Assembly: GCA_016744655.1 (NCBI GenBank)
Contig: JADGDY010000004.1
Location: 34,901 to 98,900 of the forward strand
Direction: 5' to 3'
Length of the DNA stretch: 64,000 nt
Origin: Bacteroidales bacterium
GTDB taxonomy: Bacteria; Bacteroidota; Bacteroidia; Bacteroidales; UBA12170
Below the pieces are notes generated by a model. It was not told the DNA's origin, made no database searches, and was given only the letters and a program-made list of their open reading frames with translations. The position numbers and the translations under genes are program-made. Shown piece by piece: positions 8,230 to 16,252 of the stretch. Position 1 is the first letter of the stretch; the number at the start of each line of letters is the position of its first letter.

Positions 8230-8898
8230 CTACCCAATCCTACTCAATTCCTCAAGTTTGTTTCTATTGGCAATAACAATCTTTTTATTATCAAGGTTTA
8301 TGATTTCTTCTCTTTCAAATTCTTTGATAAACTTAATGGTACTCTCCAAAGTAATAGATGCAAAATCAGCTATTTCCTGACGGGTGAGATATTCAAAAGC
8401 ATCCATGCTATCATTGTTATCTGAAGAAAGATAAAGTAAGGTAGTGGCCAATTTCCCTCGCATTTGTTTAAAGGATAAGCTGTTGATGATATCGAGGTAT
8501 CTATGTTCTCTATTGTAATTTCGAGAAGTCATTTCCAATAAAAACTTAGGATTATGGCGCATCACTTCACTCAAAGCTGCCTTATCAATCATACAAACCG
8601 TAGTTTCTTTTAAAGCAAGCACGGTAAATGGATAAATATTTTTATCAAAAATTGAAAATAGCGCAACAAACTCACCACTTTTCACCAACCTTAAATTAAT
8701 CCGTTTTTGACCTGAAGATTGTAAGCTGGTCTTTACCAATCCATTATTAATAAATAAAACATGGGTTGAAAGGGCTCCTTGTTTAATAATGGTCTCACCT
8801 TTTTCATAGGTTACCTGAGTTTTTCGATTGATAAACAGCTCCAATTCCGTTTCTGTTAAATCGGCAAGACAAGTATGTAAATGGATATCCTTATGCAT
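8230..8898 (-). CDS. Crp/Fnr family transcriptional regulator
   Basis: A 222-residue regulator. An N-terminal cyclic-nucleotide-binding-like beta barrel (about residues 10-130; GETIIKQGALSTHVLFINNGLVK, RLVKSGEFVALFSI) is followed by a winged helix (about 150-215; YLTRQEIADFASITLESTIKFIKEFEREEII). There is no Cys cluster for an Fnr-type iron-sulfur centre, and the phosphate-binding cassette does not show the classic RxS of cAMP receptors, so the signal is unknown. It is divergent from the barrel/transporter pair at 9045-11614 with about 146 bp between starts. An inverted repeat sits just upstream of that pair's promoter, so direct activation is plausible (inference). Confidence 0.9.
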   Translation of the reverse strand: MHKDIHLHTCLADLTETELELFINRKTQVTYEKGETIIKQGALSTHVLFINNGLVKTSLQSSGQKRINLRLVKSGEFVALFSIFDKNIYPFTVLALKETTVCMIDKAALSEVMRHNPKFLLEMTSRNYNREHRYLDIINSLSFKQMRGKLATTLLYLSSDNNDSMDAFEYLTRQEIADFASITLESTIKFIKEFEREEIINLDNKKIVIANRNKLEELSRIG

Positions 8899-8913
8899 GA
8901 ATTAATTTTTTGC

Positions 8914-8940
8914 CAAAAGTAACATATATAATTGTACAAT
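8914..8940 (-). promoter_or_regulatory. Crp/Fnr gene promoter with 10-bp palindrome
   Basis: Minus-strand TACTTTTG (8914-8921) fits TAnnTTTG and lies 15 nt before the ATG. A perfect ATTGTACAAT palindrome (8931-8940) is immediately upstream and could be an autoregulatory site. Confidence 0.45.
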
Positions 8941-8961
8941 AAAAAAGTTATAATATTTCAT

Positions 8962-8990
8962 ATAGCTGTCTGATTTATCCAAACAGCTAT
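8962..8990. promoter_or_regulatory. Candidate Crp/Fnr operator, 8-bp inverted repeat
   Basis: ATAGCTGT (8962-8969) and ACAGCTAT (8983-8990) are perfect inverted copies separated by 13 nt. They sit directly upstream of the -33 region (TTG at 8990-8992) of the promoter for 9045, the usual position of a class I/II activator site. Binding by the divergent Crp/Fnr protein is inferred. Confidence 0.45.
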
Positions 8991-9016
8991 TGTTTACAGC
9001 ATATTCAGAGCATCTA

Positions 9017-9024
9017 TACTTTTG
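9017..9024 (+). promoter_or_regulatory. -7 box for outer-membrane barrel gene
   Basis: TACTTTTG fits TAnnTTTG, with TTG at 8990-8992 at about -33 spacing. The ATG at 9045 follows 20 nt later. Confidence 0.5.
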
Positions 9025-9044
9025 CAATCAAAATAAAAAGACAG

Positions 9045-10478
9045 ATGAACTGGAAAAAATATTTACTAATTACTGCAATATTGGTATTGGCATCATTAGC
9101 TGCAAAAGCCCAATTTATTATTGATGGAGAATTGAGGTCACGAGGGATTGTGGACCATGGTTATTTTGACCCTGTACTAAATATTACAGACGCATCCTTT
9201 TACTTCGACCAACGAACTCGCCTGAATTTCAAGTATAAAACCGAAAAATATACCGCATATATTTCATTTCAAGATGCTCGAATGTGGGGAGGTGATGACC
9301 AATCAAGTCCAGCAGGAAATTGGGGAAACTCAGCTTCATTAGGTTTGCATCAAGCATGGGTTAATTTGTTGTTTAGCCCAAATTCAAACCTTAAGGTAGG
9401 TCGTCAGATTTGGAATTATGATAATATGAGATTGTTGAGCCACCGCAACTGGCTAACATCTGGATTGAGCTACGATGGTGTCCTCTATCAATACAAAAGG
9501 AACTCTTGGAGCGTTGACCTGGGATTATCCTATAATAATAATGGAACGCCGCAAGGACTTCTAGATAATTCGGAATGGCAACCAGAGAAATTAAAATCAG
9601 TGAATTTTCTAAGAATCAATAAAAAAATATCAAAAGCCAGCAGCTTGAGTTATATTTCTATGTTAACTCTGAGAACCGATACCTCGAACAATGCCAATCT
9701 TGCTACAGCCACCCATGGATTGGTTTTCAATTACAATAAAGGCAAAGCAGCAAAAGGAGGATTTTTAGGAACATTCGAAGCTTATTATCAGCACGGAACC
9801 GATACTAAATCGGGAACTAATGGAATTTATAAAGGCATTTCATCTTGGATGATGATAGCCGAAGCAGGTTATAGAACATCCGATAAAAAATTACAAGTCC
9901 TTGTTGGAGCTGAACTAATATCGGGACACGACTATAAAAATACAGATGCTGACTATCAAAACACTCGTCATTCATTTGACTTGATGTATTCTGGTCGATT
10001 TATGTATTATGGTGGTAATATGAACCATTTTATTGTACAGGATAGCTATTTGCGCGGTACAAAAGGAGGAGGTTATTTCGACCCATATGTGAAGCTTAAA
10101 TATGCCTTTAACAAAAAGAATATTTTCGAAGTTAGTGCCTATTTCCCACAATTGGTAACCGATGTGAGAGCACATACTAGCATTGACCCTGTAACAAACA
10201 AACCCAAAGGTGCCGAAGTAGATGAAGCAGGAAATCCTGTTTATTGGAATGGTAGTTTAGGTCAGTATGTAGACGTGGTGTATACTTATAAATATAGCAA
10301 AGAAATTATTTTTAAAACAGGTGTGAGTTATGGGAATATATCCGATATCAAAAACCAAATGGTTTATGGATACGCCGATGCATCTACAAAACAATTATAT
10401 GACGCTGGCGATAATTACTTTGGCTGGGTATTGTTAATTGTGAAACCCAACTTTTATTCATCGAAAAAAAATAAATAA
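9045..10478 (+). CDS. Outer-membrane beta-barrel, alginate-export/porin-like
   Basis: A 477-residue protein with a signal peptide (cut after about residue 22, LAAKAQ). The rest is alternating, aromatic-rich beta strands, such as the YFDQRTRLNFKYKTEKYTAYISFQDARMWG region and the GRQIWNYDNMRLLSHRNW block. The layout resembles alginate-export-domain porins that carry bulky or charged solutes across the outer membrane. It lies 5 bp upstream of a polytopic inner-membrane protein, so the two are one transcription unit and probably a two-membrane uptake or efflux path for the same solute. A Crp/Fnr regulator is divergent. Substrate is not identifiable. Confidence 0.75.
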   Translation: MNWKKYLLITAILVLASLAAKAQFIIDGELRSRGIVDHGYFDPVLNITDASFYFDQRTRLNFKYKTEKYTAYISFQDARMWGGDDQSSPAGNWGNSASLGLHQAWVNLLFSPNSNLKVGRQIWNYDNMRLLSHRNWLTSGLSYDGVLYQYKRNSWSVDLGLSYNNNGTPQGLLDNSEWQPEKLKSVNFLRINKKISKASSLSYISMLTLRTDTSNNANLATATHGLVFNYNKGKAAKGGFLGTFEAYYQHGTDTKSGTNGIYKGISSWMMIAEAGYRTSDKKLQVLVGAELISGHDYKNTDADYQNTRHSFDLMYSGRFMYYGGNMNHFIVQDSYLRGTKGGGYFDPYVKLKYAFNKKNIFEVSAYFPQLVTDVRAHTSIDPVTNKPKGAEVDEAGNPVYWNGSLGQYVDVVYTYKYSKEIIFKTGVSYGNISDIKNQMVYGYADASTKQLYDAGDNYFGWVLLIVKPNFYSSKKNK

Positions 10479-10483
10479 TATAT

Positions 10484-11614
10484 ATGAAAAATTTTAACCC
10501 TTTATCGTTTTTAGCTTCGGTGGGAGCCGGAGGAATTGCCGTTGGGCCATTCGTTTTCTTCCAATACCTCATTCCTCATGGAAAAGGTTTAATAAGTATG
10601 CCGCAAGTGTTAGACCATGGTGCCGAAACAGGAAATACAGCCTTTTACTTCTTGATGATGGCAGTGATGGTCATATTTGGAGCATTACATTTTGCTTTAA
10701 CATTTAGTCTTTTGTATAAACTGTTTTCTTACAGCAAGACTCCAGATTATAAATCCTATATCTCAGACCCTCAAAGAAACACCAGTATTTTAGCTGTTTT
10801 CACAAGTATTGGAATGACCTTTAATGTTTTTATTGCCGTTGTAAGATTTTTTGTTCCTAGCATGCAACAAAACTTTCAAGATTTAATGCTCCCCGCTTTA
10901 ATTGGTTGGGCTATTTTATGGGTGCTTTTGATGAGCGTAGAAATAAAAGTGCTGAGAAGTGCATTTGAAAAAAGCTTTGACTTAAACAAATTGAGCTTTG
11001 GATGGTTAATGCATCCATTTGCTTTGGGAATGGTAACAGTTGCAGGAACAGGGATTGCTGCAATGGCAAAAGACCCAAACATTGCTCATACAGCAGCATT
11101 TATGACAGCTACTTCTGGTTCAATGGGATTCTTTCTACTTTTTGTAAAACTATTCTCTATTTTCCAGAGTCATTTTTCTTCCAATGGAATGCCCGAGCGT
11201 CAGTTTCTACCTAGTTTCTTAATCGTGATTCCTATTACCACGCTTTATGCCATTTCATTTTTCAGATTAGGTCATTATTTGGAGCATCAATTTGGATATC
11301 ATTTCGATGCTTATTTCAAACTAATTACCTTAATTCCATTTGCATTTCAGACTTGGTATTTTGCTTTTGGTATCAGTATGTTGAGAAACTATTTTAGGAA
11401 AGATTTCTTCAGAAAAGAATACTATGTAACACTTTGGGCTTTTATTTGTCCGTTTGTAGCTTATGCTGTATTGGGAAGTTTTGTATACAATCTATTCCTA
11501 CAAACTCCGGTTCTTAAAGGTGTGATATTATTGTCGTTATTTGTGGGAATCATCTTCTATGCCATAGTAGCAATAAGATATTTTAAATACGGAAAACCTC
11601 AAGTTACTAAATAG
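10484..11614 (+). CDS. Polytopic inner-membrane protein, possible anion channel/transporter
   Basis: 376 residues with about ten hydrophobic segments evenly spaced along the chain (first at about 8-28, FLASVGAGGIAVGPFVFFQYL). Length and helix number recall the SLAC1/TehA (tellurite resistance/dicarboxylate) family, but no signature was recognised with certainty, so this remains a guess. It starts 5 bp after the outer-membrane barrel gene and ends at a good terminator, closing a two-gene operon next to a divergent Crp/Fnr regulator. No nucleotide-binding or enzymatic motif is visible. Confidence 0.6.
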   Translation: MKNFNPLSFLASVGAGGIAVGPFVFFQYLIPHGKGLISMPQVLDHGAETGNTAFYFLMMAVMVIFGALHFALTFSLLYKLFSYSKTPDYKSYISDPQRNTSILAVFTSIGMTFNVFIAVVRFFVPSMQQNFQDLMLPALIGWAILWVLLMSVEIKVLRSAFEKSFDLNKLSFGWLMHPFALGMVTVAGTGIAAMAKDPNIAHTAAFMTATSGSMGFFLLFVKLFSIFQSHFSSNGMPERQFLPSFLIVIPITTLYAISFFRLGHYLEHQFGYHFDAYFKLITLIPFAFQTWYFAFGISMLRNYFRKDFFRKEYYVTLWAFICPFVAYAVLGSFVYNLFLQTPVLKGVILLSLFVGIIFYAIVAIRYFKYGKPQVTK

Positions 11615-11642
11615 TCTAAATCCACTAAAAAGACGTATCAAT

Positions 11643-11690
11643 TCCAGTTGTTCAGAGATTTAATTCTGTGAGTAGCTGGAGTTTTTTTTG
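11643..11690 (+). terminator. Rho-independent terminator of the barrel/transporter operon
   Basis: TCCAGTTGTTCA pairs with TGAGTAGCTGGA (12 pairs including G-T wobbles) around a 14-nt loop, followed by a run of eight T. It lies 29 nt after the stop codon at 11614. Confidence 0.75.
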
Positions 11691-11991
11691 TCTCCAATTT
11701 AATGGAAGTTGAAAGCTCCATCTTTCAATATTCACTTATAATTGGGATTTTAAAGACGGATTACGACTGAAATTAGATTTTTAATACGTAATTTTACTAG
11801 AAGTCTTCATTTAAAATACCAAACCATAATCGTTTCGTATCTGCAATTTCCTAGAATCATCAGTTTCTCATCAACTCGATAATTGAAAGAATCATTTGAG
11901 GTATGAGATTTGTCACTTCGTAAGCTTTAGGCTATTAGACTACTAAGCAGCTGAAAGGAAATTTATATATTCGTGGCATCAAAATAATACT
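11691..11991. other. Non-coding gap after the terminator
   Basis: About 300 bp of AT-rich sequence without a recognisable gene, remnant or repeat. The promoter of the cyclase gene should lie near its right end, but no clean TAnnTTTG was found. Confidence 0.5.
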
Positions 11992-13122
11992 ATGTCTAAT
12001 CATCTAGGATATACATCAAGAGCCCGAAGAATAGCATATAATTTCCCTAAGTTTAGCTATCTAAGTATTCAGATAAATTTCTGGATACTCGCCTATTTTT
12101 TGTTTACATCCATCACTTATCTGAATATCCTTTATCTAAATGAGTTCATCGAAATTGATATTCCACTTACTTATCCAATGGTCATCATTGATACCATATT
12201 TCTGGGTTTATTTGTAGGTTTAACAACAGGGATTCTTGATATTTATATGGATAAAATAGGAGTCAGAAAATTATCCTTTGGTTTAATTATGCTGATAAGA
12301 ATAGTTGAATATCCGATTATCTTGCTTTTTATTATAGGTATGATAAAACTTTCCTTGGCTACTGTTGGTGATACTTTTTTTAATGGTATTTATTCTGAGT
12401 TAATGGATAGCTCTTTGGTTTGGCGATATTTGTATGGCTCCATGTTAATATTCACGGCATTTATGGCTGCCATTCTAGCTTTAATAAACGAAATGAATAA
12501 TAAATTTGGCCCTGGAATTCTTATTCCTATGATGATGGGGAAATATAAAAGACCGAAAGAACAAAAACGATTTTTTATGTTTGTTGACCTAAAGTCATCT
12601 TCAGAACATGCTGAAAACTTAGGACATGTTAATTATAGTTCAATGATTCAGGATTGCTTTTTAGACCTCAATAAAGTCTTAGGGAAAAACAATGCCGAAA
12701 TCTATCAATATGTGGGCGATGAAGCTGTGGTTACTTGGCCAGCCGAAGAAGGAATTAAAAAAATGTACTGTATTTCATTATACTACGGCTTCAAAGCACG
12801 TTTGGAAACTAGAAGAGAATATTATACAAAGAAATATGGTTTTGTTCCTCATTTTAAAGCTGGTTTGCATTTAGGCATTGTGACTGCAGTTGAAGTAGGA
12901 GATATAAAAAGAGAAATAGCCTACCATGGAGATACCATTAATACTGCAGCAAGAATACAAGGGGTATGCAATCAATATGATAAAGAATTACTTATCTCTA
13001 GGTCTGTTTCTGATGTCCTTCCCGATAATCTTGAATCATATCAGTTAGAACCACTGGGTCATGTTTCCTTAAAAGGAAAGCATAAAACGGTTGAGCTTTT
13101 TAGTGTGGAAAAAACACATTAA
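11992..13122 (+). CDS. Membrane-anchored class III adenylate/guanylate cyclase (paralogue 2)
   Basis: 376 residues, same plan as the gene at 2840-3955. A membrane N-terminal half with about five or six helices is followed by the shared linker (MMMGKYKRPKEQKRF here; IMGRYHQPKEENRIF there) and a class III cyclase domain. Metal Asps are in MFVDLKSS and YVGDEAVVTW, the purine Lys in HFKAG, and the ATP-type Asp plus transition-state Asn/Arg in YHGDTINTAAR. All catalytic positions are kept, so it is probably active and makes cAMP (inference). It is monocistronic. The two paralogues may respond to different membrane signals through their N-terminal helices. Confidence 0.87.
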   Translation: MSNHLGYTSRARRIAYNFPKFSYLSIQINFWILAYFLFTSITYLNILYLNEFIEIDIPLTYPMVIIDTIFLGLFVGLTTGILDIYMDKIGVRKLSFGLIMLIRIVEYPIILLFIIGMIKLSLATVGDTFFNGIYSELMDSSLVWRYLYGSMLIFTAFMAAILALINEMNNKFGPGILIPMMMGKYKRPKEQKRFFMFVDLKSSSEHAENLGHVNYSSMIQDCFLDLNKVLGKNNAEIYQYVGDEAVVTWPAEEGIKKMYCISLYYGFKARLETRREYYTKKYGFVPHFKAGLHLGIVTAVEVGDIKREIAYHGDTINTAARIQGVCNQYDKELLISRSVSDVLPDNLESYQLEPLGHVSLKGKHKTVELFSVEKTH

Positions 13123-13144
13123 TCGCCTACTTACAATAGGTTAG

Positions 13145-13264
13145 CTGTTTGTAAAAAAGAGTTTCTTTTTAACCATGATATCAAGCTTTGGAATTGCTCA
13201 AAACAAGTATAGTACAGAGGTGGTAGATAAGGAATTAACCATGGATATTCTATTTGAAGAATAA
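13145..13264 (+). pseudogene. C-terminal scrap of a Bacteroidota AAA-ATPase
   Basis: About 39 codons after a stop at 13142-13144, ending in TAA at 13262-13264. They read KKSFFLTMISSFGIAQNKYS and then VVDKELTMDILFEE. This resembles the last residues of the large ATP-binding proteins (AAA ATPase plus PD-(D/E)XK type) common in Bacteroidales, which end in sentences like FLTMITTFG-N-YS-(V/L)TMDDLF. Nothing of the ATPase core is present. Either a decayed remnant or, less likely, a tiny 29-residue gene from the ATG at 13175. Confidence 0.4.
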
Positions 13265-13345
13265 GTTATATATAGCCAAAGCTATCATATTTTTACACCT
13301 TTGGCTACTTATAGAAAATACATGGACAAATAATAGAGCAAATTA

Positions 13346-14068
13346 ATGAGATACGCAGGAATAGATTTAGCTTGGAAAGGAGAAACCAATCCATCGGCCA
13401 TTGCTGTGGGGAGTTTAGAACACAAAACATTGATATTAGAGGAGGTAGCGCCTTCTATCATTGGCTTAAATCCTATCATAGAGTTTCTTCGAGGGCAAAA
13501 AGACTTACAAGGTATTTCAGTTGATGCATCCTTAATTATTCCAAACGAAACCGGGTTTAGACAGAGTGAAACAGAATTAAACAAAGTCTATCGCAGCAAA
13601 TGGGCTGGCTGTTATCCTACCAATCAAAACTTATATCCTGATGCATTTAGCGTTAAGCTTTCCAAAAGATTAGAAGAGGAGGGTTTTAAGTTTGGAACAG
13701 AGCCTAAATGGCAAATGGAGTGTTATCCTCATGCATCTCTCATCGAAATTTTTGGTTTAACGAGAAGGTTGGCCTACAAGAAAGGAAAAGTAAACGAGAA
13801 AATCGAGGGCCAGAAAGAATTAGCAAGATTGCTATTGAGCCTTGAAACTAAAGCACAATTAAAACTCGAAATACCCGAGAAACTCTACCACTTTTTTAAG
13901 CCTAAATACATAGAACAATTAAGAGGCCAAGCATTAAAATCCAACGAAGACATCCTCGATTCAGTCGTCTGTTTATATACAACAGCTCTATTTGCCAAGC
14001 ATCATCCAGGAAGTTTTTATGGCGATTTAGAGGAGGGTTTTGTTTGGGTTCCTGAGTTTGGGAAATGA
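13346..14068 (+). CDS. DUF429 domain protein
   Basis: 240 residues, the full length of DUF429 proteins. It shows the family N-terminus YAGIDLAWKG (an RNase H-like first strand with Asp), ISVDASLIIPN, the YPTNQNLYPDAFSVKLSKRLEEEG block, the WQMECYPHASLIEIFG motif and a late DILDSVVCLYTTALFA helix with an Asp typical of RNase H-like folds. Function of the family is not established. An actin/RNase H-like nuclease or nucleotidase role has been suggested from fold only. It stands alone between gene debris and a repeat-bearing gap. Confidence 0.8.
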   Translation: MRYAGIDLAWKGETNPSAIAVGSLEHKTLILEEVAPSIIGLNPIIEFLRGQKDLQGISVDASLIIPNETGFRQSETELNKVYRSKWAGCYPTNQNLYPDAFSVKLSKRLEEEGFKFGTEPKWQMECYPHASLIEIFGLTRRLAYKKGKVNEKIEGQKELARLLLSLETKAQLKLEIPEKLYHFFKPKYIEQLRGQALKSNEDILDSVVCLYTTALFAKHHPGSFYGDLEEGFVWVPEFGK

Positions 14069-14145
14069 CAAGCGGAATATTAAATGAAAGACCAATAAAT
14101 TTGATGAAATCAATCCAAAGGCAGGGCAAACACATCTTAATTCTA

Positions 14146-14183
14146 TGTGTTCCTTCGTGGTACAGCTATTCCACGAAGCTTCA
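14146..14183. repeat. Hairpin repeat TGTGTTCC...CCACGAAG, copy 2
   Basis: Near-identical to 6703-6740. The core TTCGTGG-TACAGCTATT-CCACGAA forms a perfect seven-base stem. Confidence 0.65.
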
Positions 14184-14250
14184 TAACTTTTCACGTAATT
14201 GTCGGGATAAGTTATGAAAATCATTTCTTTTGAAGAGTAAGAGAAGCGAA

Positions 14251-14282
14251 TTATATCAATCAATATGGTTTTTAAATAGTAT
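14251..14282 (-). repeat. ATACC-TTAAAAACCATAT dispersed repeat, inverted copy
   Basis: Read on the minus strand, ATACTATTTAAAAACCATATTGATTGATATAA matches 57120-57155 in all but a few bases, and 61311-61346 more loosely. A shortened form starts at 53154. Composition is too specific for chance AT-rich similarity. Confidence 0.55.
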
Positions 14283-14376
14283 TATTCCTAACAATATCTA
14301 TTTCTTTTTCTCCGAATTCAGATCTTGCCTTAGCTCAAAGGGTTGTGTTATAGGCTTATATATGCACCTTTAAACC

Positions 14377-16158
14377 CTAGTGCCAACCCAATTTAAACAA
14401 TTCTTCTTGGTCTACAATTTTCCCCACTGGATAAACATCTTTTTTAGGATCCATATAGGGCGTTTTGGCGTAGAACCACATGCATTGCATCCAATGATTT
14501 TTGGATAGTTCTGGATTTTCTTCTTTCCATGCCTTAAATTCGTCTAATAGAGGAGGGTTTTTAGCAATCATTTCCCTTGCCATTTTTTCCATCACATAGG
14601 TTTCTACATATTCTTTTCTTTCCATAGAGGAATTAAAGAAGCCCCAAGAAACCAATGAATTATCGGCCTTGGGTTCCAGTAGATGAACGAGTACTTTGAG
14701 CGCTCTTTGTCTAACCGGAACAATCATAGCTCCGGCTTCAAAATGTTGTGTGGCTGTAACATCATCCATATCGAAAGAGCGGAGGTTTTGGTGGCTCTCA
14801 AATGAAGAATTTCCCCATTTCTGATTACTAAACTTATAGGTTTCTATTTCCACGTCCATGGCTTCTTTACTGAGAGTGTATTCTATGCTATGGCTTTTAA
14901 TAATTTCTTGTACCTCTTCATACTCCACCGGAATAATATAAGCCAAGGGTAGCTCCACCTTCTCTTTTGACTTTGGCTTCTCGAATAACATCAAATTAAA
15001 TACAACAGGGTCCTGTGAATATTGAAACCAATCGCCTCCCGTTAAATCACTCTTCACCACATCGTATTCCATTCCCAAAAAATCAACATAAGCCGTATCG
15101 CTATAATCCACATCATATTTTACGGTCAACTCTTTAATTCCCTTTTTATGGGATTTCATCATGACATCGGCATTTAGGTTTAAGGTCTTCAGTTTTTTAT
15201 GATGCTGGTTCATGGTTTCTAAAGTCGAAATAATCATTTCTTTGGTGGCATAAACTCTAGGTTTATAGGGTTTGAGCATATGGGTTTCAATGAGCAGCCC
15301 AATTCTGTTTTGCAAAGCAGTATATCCTTGAGAAATCATAGGCGTACCCACACTTCTCACCAAGCCACTTCGGGGATCGTGCCAGTTCATAAAGGTGACA
15401 TAAGGAAAAATAGGGGAATCTTTTTGTTTCATAGATTCCACTAAATAGGGATTATAAACCTCGTTGGTAAATTCAGTTAAGCCCGCGTCCATATTGCCAA
15501 AGGTTTCCAAAGCGTAGGTGGCCACATATTGATAATCGGCGCCGTCAGTCGTGTGACAATCGATAAACAAGTCAGGAAGGTATTCATTAAAAACCATCAG
15601 CCAAGCTTTCATCTCTGGGCTATCCGCCTTCATATAATCGCGATTTAGGTTTAAGTTCAAGCTATTGGCTCTCCAGCCCATTTCTGTTGGTCCATTCTGA
15701 TTGATTCTGTTATAAGGGCTCATTCTCTCCAAGCCATCCACATTAAAAGTGGGAATAAAAAGAATACTTACCTTGTCTAATAAATCCAGGTATTTGCCAT
15801 GAATAATCATATCTCTAAGCAATAGAAAGGTGGCATCGGTTCCATCAGGTTCACCAGCATGAATCCCTGCTTGAATAAAGAGAATCAATCGCCCGGCATC
15901 CTTAATATCCGAAGCGCTTGTTAAGCCTTCTTTGTCGATAATTAATAGTGGAATGGCTCGGTTTTGCGGACTATTTCCCATTTCCTGATAGTGTATCATT
16001 TCGCTTTCATTGGCCAAGGCTTTTGAGAAAGTAATGCACTCTTCATAGGTCACCGTTTCTAAATAATCTGATTTCTCAAATTTAGTCTGCCAATCAGCAT
16101 TTTGAGCATATAAGGGAAGCTGAAATATAACAATAGAGATAAAGATTAATATTCTCAT
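14377..16158 (-). CDS. Secreted M14-family zinc carboxypeptidase
   Basis: 593 residues from the ATG at 16158, with a signal peptide ending LPLYAQ. A longer start at 16209 is rejected because a -7 box (16171-16178) lies between the two. Zinc ligands of the M14 family are visible: H100-x2-E103 in GIHAGEPDGTDA and H202 in FIDCHTTDG. The substrate-binding segment FIPTFNVDGLERMSPYNRINQNGP is also seen, and ETHMLKPYKPRVYAT carries the probable catalytic Glu. Such enzymes trim peptides or cell-wall peptides in the periplasm or outside. It is large for M14, with an added C-terminal beta-rich half of unknown role. It is divergent from the T9SS protein at 16253. Confidence 0.88.
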   Translation of the reverse strand: MRILIFISIVIFQLPLYAQNADWQTKFEKSDYLETVTYEECITFSKALANESEMIHYQEMGNSPQNRAIPLLIIDKEGLTSASDIKDAGRLILFIQAGIHAGEPDGTDATFLLLRDMIIHGKYLDLLDKVSILFIPTFNVDGLERMSPYNRINQNGPTEMGWRANSLNLNLNRDYMKADSPEMKAWLMVFNEYLPDLFIDCHTTDGADYQYVATYALETFGNMDAGLTEFTNEVYNPYLVESMKQKDSPIFPYVTFMNWHDPRSGLVRSVGTPMISQGYTALQNRIGLLIETHMLKPYKPRVYATKEMIISTLETMNQHHKKLKTLNLNADVMMKSHKKGIKELTVKYDVDYSDTAYVDFLGMEYDVVKSDLTGGDWFQYSQDPVVFNLMLFEKPKSKEKVELPLAYIIPVEYEEVQEIIKSHSIEYTLSKEAMDVEIETYKFSNQKWGNSSFESHQNLRSFDMDDVTATQHFEAGAMIVPVRQRALKVLVHLLEPKADNSLVSWGFFNSSMERKEYVETYVMEKMAREMIAKNPPLLDEFKAWKEENPELSKNHWMQCMWFYAKTPYMDPKKDVYPVGKIVDQEELFKLGWH

Positions 16159-16170
16159 GGTTTTTATTTT

Positions 16171-16205
16171 CAAAGGTATAAAGTTTTTAGAATTTCGTAG
16201 TTTTG
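16171..16205. promoter_or_regulatory. Back-to-back promoters of M14 peptidase and T9SS EEP gene
   Basis: Minus-strand TACCTTTG (16171-16178) serves the peptidase and plus-strand TAGTTTTG (16198-16205) serves 16253. Both fit TAnnTTTG exactly and are only 19 bp apart, so the two promoters overlap and may compete. Confidence 0.5.
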
Positions 16206-16252
16206 CCATGCAATTTAGAATAGCAGAATATTCTACACATTAAACCTATTAC

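Larger units (their letters stand above)
14069..14376. other. Convergent-gene gap carrying two dispersed repeats
   Basis: No gene. It contains CAGGGCAAACACATC (from about 14122; similar words at 35013 and 63797), the TGTGTTCC hairpin repeat (14146-14183), and an inverted copy of the ATACC-TTAAAAACCATAT repeat (14251-14282). Confidence 0.6.

Noticed and set aside
16159..16209. Longer N-terminus of the M14 peptidase
   Set aside because: A consensus -7 box lies inside the extension and the signal peptide begins at the downstream ATG.
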